Positions 1 to 5,163 of a DNA stretch of 5,592 nt are shown in pieces. Source of the stretch: Oscillospiraceae bacterium (GTDB taxonomy: Bacteria > Bacillota > Clostridia > Oscillospirales > Ruminococcaceae); the NCBI GenBank assembly GCA_900768705.1, contig CAAGEB010000087.1:1-5592 (forward strand), written 5' to 3'. The notes beneath the pieces are model-generated. The model saw nothing but the letters and a program-made list of their open reading frames with translations, made no database searches and was not told where the DNA came from. The translations under genes and the position numbers were made by a program. Every line of letters starts with the position of its first letter. Positions within the stretch are counted from its first letter, which is position 1.

Positions 1-2220
1 CTTGGCTTTTGAATATATCGGAGCAACATATTTGCAGTCCGTATAAATTTTTCCGAGCAAATGCATAGCGTAAGGATTATCCGAACATGTTTCAAGCATA
101 GCGATAGCCTTTTCAATATCCTGTTCAACTATCTCACCGCTTAGATACAGCTTTGCAAGATAGTACATTGCGTTCTGATTTGTTTCAGCGGCGGCGGTAA
201 GCATATCAATGCCTTTCTCTATATCCTGAAAAATAACTTTGCCCTCTACGAGAAGCTTTCCAAGCTCATAGAGGGCATTATCGTTTTTAAGCTCTGCTGC
301 TCTTGCATAGTAGCTGATTGCTTTTTGTATATCCTTTTCACAGCCGATACCGTTCATAGTCATACTTCCCAGACGGTACAGGAGTTTATCATCTGCAACG
401 TCAGAAACAAGCTTTTGAAACCCTTCGTAAGCTAAGCGGAAAAATCTGTCGCTGTCAGCTATATTTTTCTCAACGCCTTTGCCGTCACGAAGAAGCTTAG
501 CTATTTCATAGCAGGCGTAAGGGTTTTCTTGCCGTGCAGATTTCTCATACCAGATGTATGCATTTTCGTAGCTCTGCTCTACCCCTGTGCCAAGTCGGTA
601 CATTGAGCCGAGGGAATATTGAGCATACTTATTTCCCGAAAGAGCAGATTTTTCGAAATATGAAAATGCTTTTTCAAAATTCTTTTCCGTACCTTTACCC
701 GAATTAAGCATTTTGCCGAGCCTGTATTGAATGTATGGCAGAAGCTTTCCGCCGCAGCTTTCGAGGGATAAGAACCCATTGTATGCCTTGCGATAGTATT
801 CCTCGGCAATAGCCTTTGCATTTTCATCTTCCACAAGGCCACGGTCATATATCATACCCACATCATGCATAGCAAGTACATTTCCCTTGTCGGCTTCTTT
901 CCGCAGCATATCCAATGCAAGCGCAATATCTTTGGAGTTATACAACTCGTGGCAGGCTGCTTTGTATTCCAAAGTCCATTTGATAAAGACATAAGCGCCG
1001 GAGCTTGAATCATCTTGTGATTCTGTGTCGCCTATATCCATATCAATTTCGATATCGGATTCCGATATATTCTCCTGTTCCTGCTCTGCACATCCCGGAG
1101 TAGTCAGTGCAAAAGTCATATTGCTGACAATATCAATGACGCGGTTCTTGATAGGCTTGAAGACTTTGTTTTCGTGAAGGGGCGGAAAGGTTTTCAGCTC
1201 ATTGGTGTATGTGCTGTACTTGTCCTGCTCCAGCTCGCACCATTCCTTGTACATCTTTGCAATATCATCATTCTTCGACAGCTGCAGTACAATTTCATCA
1301 ACGGTTTTCTTTACATTGGGCTGCAAATATCCATACTGCTTTTTCCCTTTGTGATTCTTAAGTTGAATAGATAATTTCTGTATAAGATTTTCAAGGGCGG
1401 GATTACTGTACTCGCCGTTCTGTATTTTCTGCATAAGGGTTTTCATAAGCTGGGCGGAGTCGGCGCGGAGCTTGTCACGAAGAGCCGTCTGCTGTTCATA
1501 TATGTTATACAAGACATCATGGTAGATATCATTTGCAAAGGCGCTTCGTATCTTATCTATCCCTTGCTTTGTAAGATACCCCTCGTTCTTGTTCGTGGAG
1601 TACACGACTATATGAACATGAGGATTACTCTCCTTGTTATGAAAGGCGGCATACCAGCGTATGTTGTCGGGTGCAATCTTCTGCGCCTTCGCTATATCTG
1701 TTATGTGCCTTTCCACAAGACCTCGCCAGCCATTCAGATTTGTATACCCCATGCGCTCTGCATCAGCACGGCGGAGAGATACAACATGAGTCCATACTAT
1801 ACCGTCATGTTCCGCCACCTCTCTTGCTGCTCTGTCAAGGATAATATTATCATCACCTGCGGTAAACAGCCCATGTGCGCCTGTCTTTACAACTCCGGGA
1901 CGAGTGCCGAGATAGTTCATGTATATTGCTCTGTCGCACAGCATTTCCATATTGAAATCAATAACCGCCGCAAGGCATGTACTTGCATTCTCGCTCGTGG
2001 GATTCTGCGCATAGGCTTCATATTCCGGCAGCTGTTTTGATTCGGGAAATTCTTCGATAAGTTCCCGTATGTGCTCTGCCTGCTTAGCGGTTGCATTACC
2101 GTTCTTGTGTTCGGGCAGCAGCTCTACTCCCGTTCTTGTTGCAATATATCTCACATAGTTTCCTGCGTGTTTATGCTGAGAGGGTTTCATATACCTGCTT
2201 GTAACAATGAGCTTATGCAT
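1..2220 (-). CDS. MobP3/MobL-type conjugative relaxase with C-terminal Sel1-like repeats (3' end outside window)
   Basis: This is a DNA relaxase that would nick one strand at the origin of transfer, stay covalently attached through a tyrosine, and lead the strand into the recipient. The frame is open for 740 codons to the window edge. The N-terminus has the motif NYVRYIATR at residues 21-29, so Tyr25 or Tyr22 is the candidate nucleophile. The metal-binding motif PHVHIVVYS lies at about 200-208, with His201 and His203, plus His194 just before it as a likely third ligand. A helical charged linker covers about 230-375 and a very acidic segment about 379-406. From about residue 430 come roughly eight Sel1-like repeats of about 36 residues (patterns such as YxLGxMYxxGxGVExxxxxAxxWYEKSA), the last cut by the edge. 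The ATG at 2220 follows AGAAGGAG at 8 nt. It starts 5 nt after the ribbon-helix-helix gene. The family assignment rests on motif recognition. The repeats suggest a protein-contact tail, for example to the coupling protein (inference). Confidence 0.92.
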   Translation of the reverse strand, partial: MHKLIVTSRYMKPSQHKHAGNYVRYIATRTGVELLPEHKNGNATAKQAEHIRELIEEFPESKQLPEYEAYAQNPTSENASTCLAAVIDFNMEMLCDRAIYMNYLGTRPGVVKTGAHGLFTAGDDNIILDRAAREVAEHDGIVWTHVVSLRRADAERMGYTNLNGWRGLVERHITDIAKAQKIAPDNIRWYAAFHNKESNPHVHIVVYSTNKNEGYLTKQGIDKIRSAFANDIYHDVLYNIYEQQTALRDKLRADSAQLMKTLMQKIQNGEYSNPALENLIQKLSIQLKNHKGKKQYGYLQPNVKKTVDEIVLQLSKNDDIAKMYKEWCELEQDKYSTYTNELKTFPPLHENKVFKPIKNRVIDIVSNMTFALTTPGCAEQEQENISESDIEIDMDIGDTESQDDSSSGAYVFIKWTLEYKAACHELYNSKDIALALDMLRKEADKGNVLAMHDVGMIYDRGLVEDENAKAIAEEYYRKAYNGFLSLESCGGKLLPYIQYRLGKMLNSGKGTEKNFEKAFSYFEKSALSGNKYAQYSLGSMYRLGTGVEQSYENAYIWYEKSARQENPYACYEIAKLLRDGKGVEKNIADSDRFFRLAYEGFQKLVSDVADDKLLYRLGSMTMNGIGCEKDIQKAISYYARAAELKNDNALYELGKLLVEGKVIFQDIEKGIDMLTAAAETNQNAMYYLAKLYLSGEIVEQDIEKAIAMLETCSDNPYAMHLLGKIYTDCKYVAPIYSKAK

Positions 2221-2225
2221 AGCGT

Positions 2226-2639
2226 TTACTCCTTCTGATACTCAACTGCGTTTTCGAAGTCAATGGTTCCGTTTATGCGGCGCACCTCGTTGACGCACAT
2301 AGCGTGAAGGTCACGAAGGGTATCATCATCTATATCATTAACCGCAGCCATCATGTGAGACAGCTTGCCCAACTCTACCGCTATTTTGAAAAGATTTCTG
2401 TTCATTCTTCTTTCGCTTCCGAGTACGATACCGTTAACGGAATCAGTTATGATGGGGGCAAGGTAGTTTACATTTTTTGTTTGTTTAAGATACCCAAGAT
2501 AGAATTTTACAGCCTTTTCAATAAACTCGCTGGGAGATTTACAATTATCACCGGCGAAGGCTTCACGAATTTCCGATTCTGTGGATGGATAAAGCCATAG
2601 TGGGATTCTGATTTTTGTTTCTTTTGCGATAAAAAGCAC
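2226..2639 (-). CDS. Ribbon-helix-helix mobilisation accessory protein (MobC-like)
   Basis: This 137-residue protein is probably the DNA-binding partner that positions the relaxase on the origin of transfer. Its first 50 residues show a ribbon-helix-helix pattern: a short strand (KIRIPLWLY, residues about 9-17), a helix (STESEIREAFAG), then after NCKSPSEF a second helix (IEKAVKFYLGYL). The remainder is predicted helical with many charged residues. Its place directly before the relaxase, with a 5-nt gap and the relaxase Shine-Dalgarno inside its 3' end, supports a relaxosome role. Such proteins often also repress their own operon. The start is a GTG: AGGTGA lies 6 nt upstream, while a second and stronger GGAGG overlaps the GTG itself. 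No in-frame ATG exists in the first part, so GTG is preferred, although an unusual start a few codons downstream cannot be ruled out. Recognised by fold pattern and context, not by close sequence similarity. Confidence 0.8.
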   Translation of the reverse strand: MLFIAKETKIRIPLWLYPSTESEIREAFAGDNCKSPSEFIEKAVKFYLGYLKQTKNVNYLAPIITDSVNGIVLGSERRMNRNLFKIAVELGKLSHMMAAVNDIDDDTLRDLHAMCVNEVRRINGTIDFENAVEYQKE

Positions 2640-2760
2640 CTCCGTTCACCTGTAGTTTCTTTTCATAATGGGATAATCTGTTGAAAGGGTTAACCTGAAA
2701 CTACTTTATACCCTCAGTACAGACACCTAAAAGCTATTTTACAACTTCTTATAATCGCTT
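2640..2760 (-). promoter_or_regulatory. Probable leader and operator region of the mob operon
   Basis: This 121-bp AT-rich stretch lies before the ribbon-helix-helix and relaxase genes and should hold their promoter. It carries an 8-bp inverted repeat, GTAGTTTC at 2652-2659 and GAAACTAC at 2697-2704. It also has the palindrome GGTTAACC at 2688-2695. On the minus strand CAGGTTAAC (2689-2697) recurs as CAGGTGAAC (2644-2652), and the second copy contains the AGGTGA Shine-Dalgarno. This arrangement would suit an autoregulatory site, or a leader hairpin placed just before the ribosome site. TATAAA on the minus strand (2705-2710) is a possible -10 box, but no good -35 box stands at the right distance, so no promoter is assigned precisely. 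Confidence 0.35.
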
Positions 2761-2764
2761 TGAA

Positions 2765-2787
2765 ATCGGTCGGCTTTGCCGTCCGAT
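2765..2787. repeat. Inverted repeat with 10-bp arms, one mismatch and a TTT loop
   Basis: ATCGGTCGGC, a TTT loop and GCCGTCCGAT can form a hairpin with nine of ten pairs matched. It lies 6 bp from the perfect palindrome at 2794-2809. It lacks a run of T on either strand long enough to call a terminator, so it is treated as a structural or protein-binding element of the candidate oriT. Confidence 0.6.
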
Positions 2788-2793
2788 GTGAAT

Positions 2794-2809
2794 GTCGGGT
2801 GCACCCGAC
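2794..2809. repeat. Perfect 16-bp palindrome in candidate oriT
   Basis: GTCGGGTGCACCCGAC reads the same on both strands with no central spacer and is distinctly more GC-rich than its surroundings. A spacer-free palindrome suits a dimeric DNA-binding protein better than a transcription terminator. Only CTTT follows on the plus strand and no T-tract follows on the minus strand. Confidence 0.7.
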
Positions 2810-2878
2810 TTTAACTTGCATAAAAATCATAACCCCCGAACCCATATACCGAGGCTCGGAGGCTGATTCTGAAATATC

Positions 2879-2909
2879 GTCACAAACGCTCAAATTTGCG
2901 ATTTGTGAC
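2879..2909. repeat. Long inverted repeat: 8-bp perfect arms plus inner 3-bp stem
   Basis: GTCACAAA at 2879-2886 pairs perfectly with TTTGTGAC at 2902-2909. Inside, CGC at 2887-2889 pairs with GCG at 2898-2900 after a one-base bulge, and the loop itself contains CAAATTTG, a palindrome. This is the largest hairpin in the gap and the best candidate for a relaxase recognition hairpin. Confidence 0.65.
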
Positions 2910-2929
2910 TGTTTTGGGATAGTTACCCT

Positions 2930-2961
2930 ATTTTCCATAGAAAATGCCACACAGGGCATTT
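2930..2961. repeat. Two overlapping inverted repeats downstream of DUF6103, possibly also a weak terminator
   Basis: ATTTTC at 2930-2935 pairs with GAAAAT at 2940-2945 around CATA. Overlapping it, AAATGCC at 2942-2948 pairs with GGCATTT at 2955-2961 around a six-base loop. The two stems share bases and are therefore mutually exclusive. Read on the minus strand, the second stem begins 17 nt after the stop codon of the DUF6103 gene and ends in ATTTTCT, so it could also work as a weak Rho-independent terminator for the upstream operon. Which role it has cannot be told from sequence. Confidence 0.5.
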
Positions 2962-2978
2962 CTGCCCCCTTGTGCGGC

Positions 2979-3260
2979 TTACTGTGTTTCATCTGTGTAT
3001 TCATTTCCGATAGTATATGGCGATTCGGGTATATTACGGTCGGAATTATCTGCCGAACTGCCTCTTTTCGCTCTGCCGGGAGGTGCAGTTTTCGCTTTCA
3101 TGTCAATGAAATCCCGAACGTTCTGGGGAACATATTTCTGATAAAGCTGCTCTGTGAACTTTTCAAGTTCGGATTCTATCGTGGTGTTCTTCTGCCCGAC
3201 ATACATTTTCAGAGCTGAATATTTCTCCATATCAATCTGAATCGAGATATTTTTTATCAT
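2979..3260 (-). CDS. DUF6103-like small protein, possible DNA-binding accessory factor
   Basis: This 93-residue protein resembles the DUF6103 family of small proteins found on Firmicutes mobile elements; their function is not established. The first 17 residues (NISIQID then MEKYSALKMYV) read as a strand followed by a helix. A second, longer helix at about 26-55 ends in the stretch YVPQNVRDFIDMKAK, which I associate with this family. The strand-helix-helix order resembles ribbon-helix-helix DNA-binding proteins, though this is my inference. From about residue 57 the tail is polar, with PPGRAKRG, and probably disordered. The ATG has a clear site, AAGGCGGTGG, upstream. It is the last gene of the upstream operon, 18 nt after DUF3846, and its stop codon borders the candidate oriT, so a relaxosome or plasmid-control role is plausible. 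Confidence 0.75.
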   Translation of the reverse strand: MIKNISIQIDMEKYSALKMYVGQKNTTIESELEKFTEQLYQKYVPQNVRDFIDMKAKTAPPGRAKRGSSADNSDRNIPESPYTIGNEYTDETQ

Positions 3261-3278
3261 AATTCCACCGCCTTTCTG

Positions 3279-3659
3279 TTAAAAGGATATGAAGGTGAAC
3301 CCCATATCCGCCTCCACTTCCTCTTTGGAAATCTGTTCCGGTTTTGAGAAGCGACACACATATTTTTCGCAAAGCTCATCCGATAAACTGCAAAAATCGT
3401 ACTCGCCATCGACCTCTGCTTCACCGCAGATAAAGAAAGGTCCGGCAACAATCATGTCACCAAACCTCCTGTTTCCTTCCATTCCGATAAGCTTTGCTTC
3501 CTCGTTTCCTATCATGAGAGCGTCCTCAAGGTAGGGTATAACCTCAATCAGTCCGTCACCGATTGCCGCCCTATAACCTTCCAGGTTATGAGGAATTTCG
3601 GTAACGTATGCAGGCTTTCCGGGTTCAACCATAACAACCTTCATCATATTATTATCCAT
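3279..3659 (-). CDS. DUF3846 family protein
   Basis: This 126-residue protein carries the hallmarks of DUF3846, a family common on phages, plasmids and conjugative elements of Firmicutes and without a known biochemical function. Recognisable stretches are KVVMVEPGKPAYVTEI at residues 7-22, GLIEVIPYLEDALMIGNEEAKL at about 36-57, DMIVAGPFFICG at about 68-79, and the signature FCSLSDELCEKY at about 89-100. A short charged tail follows. The protein is acidic and has no membrane segment, so it should be cytoplasmic. The ATG at 3659 follows AAAGGAG with 6 nt between; the later Met codons lack a properly spaced site. It overlaps the previous gene by 8 nt, which suggests coupled translation. Length is near the usual size for a single-domain family member. 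Assignment to the family is confident; its role is unknown. Confidence 0.85.
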   Translation of the reverse strand: MDNNMMKVVMVEPGKPAYVTEIPHNLEGYRAAIGDGLIEVIPYLEDALMIGNEEAKLIGMEGNRRFGDMIVAGPFFICGEAEVDGEYDFCSLSDELCEKYVCRFSKPEQISKEEVEADMGFTFISF

Positions 3660-3843
3660 TCGCCTCTCCTTTCAGCCTTACCTTTGCGTCGGCAATCCAG
3701 CGGTTGGAAGAGTCGTATACTCTGCAGTCCGAGTCAATGGTAAGCTCCTTATTCGTCTGATATGCAAGGGCTATCGCCTTGCAGTCTGCTGCTTCAACAC
3801 CTGTGTAGGTCTTTCCGTCGAATACTTTTCTGTCATATCTCAA
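3652..3843 (-). CDS. Small hypothetical protein with TTG start
   Basis: I do not recognise this 63-residue protein. It is soluble, with no signal or membrane segment, and contains VFDGKTYTGVEAADCKAIALAY near the start and a tryptophan-containing RWIADAKVRL near the end. The frame is open further upstream to an ATG at 3906 and another at 3870, but neither has a ribosome site in a good position. TTG at 3843 has AGGAG exactly 7 nt upstream, so I chose it. That choice makes an 11-nt overlap with the preceding gene and fits the tight packing of the operon. Its stop overlaps the DUF3846 start by 8 nt. Placement between two translated neighbours with their own ribosome sites supports a real gene; the function cannot be inferred. 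Confidence 0.65.
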   Translation of the reverse strand: MRYDRKVFDGKTYTGVEAADCKAIALAYQTNKELTIDSDCRVYDSSNRWIADAKVRLKGEANG

Positions 3844-4120
3844 GCTTAAGCTCCTCGCTTTCTGTTTCATATTTTGCTCTGGAGTATTCCTTGAACTGGG
3901 TGTCAATCATCTCCATAGCGAACTGGTCGGCACATTCCTGACTCATATCGGGAAGCTCAAAGCCTACTGCCCCACAAAAATCATCAATCTGATTTTCGTA
4001 GTTTTCATCGGCGAAAATCTGGAAGTAATAGCCGTTGCAGAGTACGGTTTCTCCCTCTTTGTTAATGCGTTCGATACCTGTATCCTGACAGGTTGTGAAG
4101 TGAAAATTTCTGTATTTCAT
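3833..4120 (-). CDS. Small acidic hypothetical protein
   Basis: This 95-residue acidic protein is not assigned to a family. It begins MKYRNFHFTTCQDTGIERI and reads as a compact alpha/beta protein: the segment ETVLCNGYYFQIFADENYEN at about 18-37 looks like strands with aromatic residues, and the second half is helical and ends in a Glu-rich tail. I recall broadly similar small proteins in Clostridia conjugative elements but cannot name them. The ATG at 4120 follows AGGGGG with 6 nt between, whereas an upstream in-frame ATG at 4138 has no ribosome site. The AG of the previous gene's TAG stop begins the ribosome site, so translation of the two genes is probably linked. It lies in the operon that runs from the amidoligase to DUF6103. 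Confidence 0.75.
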   Translation of the reverse strand: MKYRNFHFTTCQDTGIERINKEGETVLCNGYYFQIFADENYENQIDDFCGAVGFELPDMSQECADQFAMEMIDTQFKEYSRAKYETESEELKLEI

Positions 4121-4130
4121 TTGTATCCCC

Positions 4131-4673
4131 CTATTCATTAAGATAGTTATAGATTTCTCTCACAGCTACTCCTGTGTTTCCTGTTATCTTATAGACCTCG
4201 TAATCTGCGGCTATTTCATTGAGAATAACTAACAGGTCATCCATTGTTTTATCCTCGAAATACTCCACGAATTCTCCGATATCGATATCGGGAATTATTA
4301 AATCGTCCTTGCGGAAGCCGAACTGCAGACAATAAAAAACTGCCTTTACCATGTTTTCATCGTAAAAGACAGAGTCATCTTCTTCAATTTTTCCTGCAAT
4401 AACCTCTTCGATTTCTTTAAGGTCAGCCTTCATGCTCCATATTGCCCGAACCTGTTCGTTAGTAAAATACGGCGGAACAGGTGCGTCCTTAAAACAGCAA
4501 TCCCGAAGAGCGTTGCTGGCGTCCGTCGCACCGCTTGTGACATAAACAAGAATGACAACCACAAGGATTATGGGCATCAGAAGGGTTGTAAGAATAACAG
4601 CTATGAGTGTAAAAACCTTTTTATTCTTCGGAGCCGCTATCAGAGCTTTTAGAACTAATGGATGTACTGCCAT
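4131..4673 (-). CDS. Single-pass membrane protein resembling the anchor domain of conjugative-element CD1108-type proteins
   Basis: This 180-residue protein has an N-terminus MAVHPLVLKALIAAPKNKK, then one strong membrane segment at about residues 20-44 (rich in Ile, Leu and Val with an internal Pro), and an acidic extracytoplasmic or cytoplasmic domain to the end. The MAxHPxxLKA opening, the membrane helix and the following block with CCF, an internal PVPP, then VKAVFYCLQFGF remind me of the N-terminal part of CD1108-type proteins, which are membrane-anchored and often carry lysozyme or NlpC/P60 domains in conjugative transposons. Here no hydrolase domain follows. By topology rules the lysines before the helix would stay inside, placing the acidic domain outside. 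The ATG at 4673 overlaps the previous stop by one base (TAATG) and has AAGGCGG 6 nt upstream; a TTG at 4679 is too close to that site. The family link is inference. Confidence 0.7.
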   Translation of the reverse strand: MAVHPLVLKALIAAPKNKKVFTLIAVILTTLLMPIILVVVILVYVTSGATDASNALRDCCFKDAPVPPYFTNEQVRAIWSMKADLKEIEEVIAGKIEEDDSVFYDENMVKAVFYCLQFGFRKDDLIIPDIDIGEFVEYFEDKTMDDLLVILNEIAADYEVYKITGNTGVAVREIYNYLNE

Positions 4674-5152
4674 TACCAACCGCCTTTCAAATCGAAGTAG
4701 GTCTGGTACATTTCCTGGACTGCTTCCTCGGCTTCTTCGGCTCTGTGATAGGCTTCCTCTAAGGGTTTCGGATCCATTCCGTTGGCAAGGTAGCCTTTCA
4801 TAATTGAGCCGTAGTATGCAGGACTGGGGAGGCTGATAGACCCTCTGTTCATAACATAAGCCATTGCTGTACGGGTTTCTCCGTTTATCACAACATCGAA
4901 AGTTTCCTTTCGATAAAGGTTTGGGAATCCCTCATATCTGTCAAGGCTTCTTTCATCGGCAGGCTCAAGCTCCCAGATAAGGACGGGAACAGTGCTGTTT
5001 TCTTTCGGCACTATCGTAGCAACACCCCTGAATTCCAGCTCGTAGTCCTGAATATATCCCGTGGTAATTCTGTCGGCAGTAGGACAACGGAATGCCATTT
5101 GCTCCAGATTGATATTGCTGCCGTAGGCAAGGTAAAGTGTTTTATTTGGCAT
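4673..5152 (-). CDS. AIG2-like / gamma-glutamylcyclotransferase-fold protein
   Basis: This 159-residue protein has the gamma-glutamylcyclotransferase-like fold. Enzymes of this fold cleave gamma-glutamyl amides by cyclising the glutamyl part to 5-oxoproline. The substrate-binding YGSN motif lies at residues 10-13 within LYLAYGSNINLEQM, and the expected catalytic glutamate is Glu74 in LDRYEGFPNLYRKE (70-83). PVLIWEL (56-62) and TAMAYVM match the usual strands, and length is normal for the family. There is no signal peptide, so it is cytoplasmic. The ATG at 5152 follows AAAGGA with 6 nt between; a GTG farther upstream has no site. The gene begins 11 nt after the amidoligase-like gene and ends overlapping the membrane-protein start. 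Families of this fold are known to occur beside amidoligases, where one is thought to join and the other to trim a glutamyl or similar group. The true substrate here is unknown. Confidence 0.88.
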   Translation of the reverse strand: MPNKTLYLAYGSNINLEQMAFRCPTADRITTGYIQDYELEFRGVATIVPKENSTVPVLIWELEPADERSLDRYEGFPNLYRKETFDVVINGETRTAMAYVMNRGSISLPSPAYYGSIMKGYLANGMDPKPLEEAYHRAEEAEEAVQEMYQTYFDLKGGW

Positions 5153-5163
5153 ATTCTTTCCTT

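Larger units (their letters stand above)
2761..2962. other. Candidate origin of transfer (oriT), non-coding and rich in inverted repeats
   Basis: With the leader region next to it, this forms a 339-bp gap between two compact minus-strand operons, and it sits immediately before the relaxase operon, the usual place for an oriT. It holds at least five inverted repeats within 200 bp: 2765-2787, 2794-2809, 2879-2909, 2930-2945 and 2942-2961. Small strand-helix-helix proteins are encoded on both sides. On the minus strand CTATCC (2917-2922) lies between two of the repeats and loosely resembles the nick core of RP4-type MobP origins, but the match is too short to name a nick site. Density of symmetry, position and gene context are seen directly; the oriT role is inference. 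Confidence 0.55.

Noticed and set aside
1..930. Periodic pattern in the left end as a DNA repeat or CRISPR-like array
   Set aside because: The periodicity is at protein level (Sel1-like repeats of about 36 residues) with divergent DNA; no identical repeats with spacers are seen.
1519..2040. Plus-strand open frame of 173 codons
   Set aside because: It lies wholly antisense to the relaxase domain, including the HxH motif, has a Cys- and Ile-rich composition typical of a shadow frame, and has no convincing ribosome site.
2765..2809. The two GC-rich hairpins as a Rho-independent terminator
   Set aside because: Neither is followed by a proper T-tract on either strand (at best CTTT), so termination is less likely than a protein-binding or transfer role.
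2851..2864. Direct repeat GAGGCT twice, with CCGAG/CTCGG symmetry at 2849-2859
   Set aside because: Too short to separate from chance as an iteron or binding site, though it does lie within the candidate oriT.
2714..3004. Minus-strand open frame of 96 codons across the repeat-rich gap
   Set aside because: No ribosome site at its start, overlap with the end of the DUF6103 gene, and a composition that follows the hairpins beneath it. I treat the DNA, not this peptide, as the conserved object.
2760..3218. Plus-strand open frame of 152 codons
   Set aside because: Half is antisense to DUF6103 and half crosses the inverted repeats; Cys- and Phe-rich, no family resemblance, no ribosome site.
3844..3906. 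Longer starts (ATG at 3870 or 3906) for the 63-residue gene
   Set aside because: No well-placed ribosome site, and a longer overlap with the upstream gene; TTG at 3843 has AGGAG at 7 nt.
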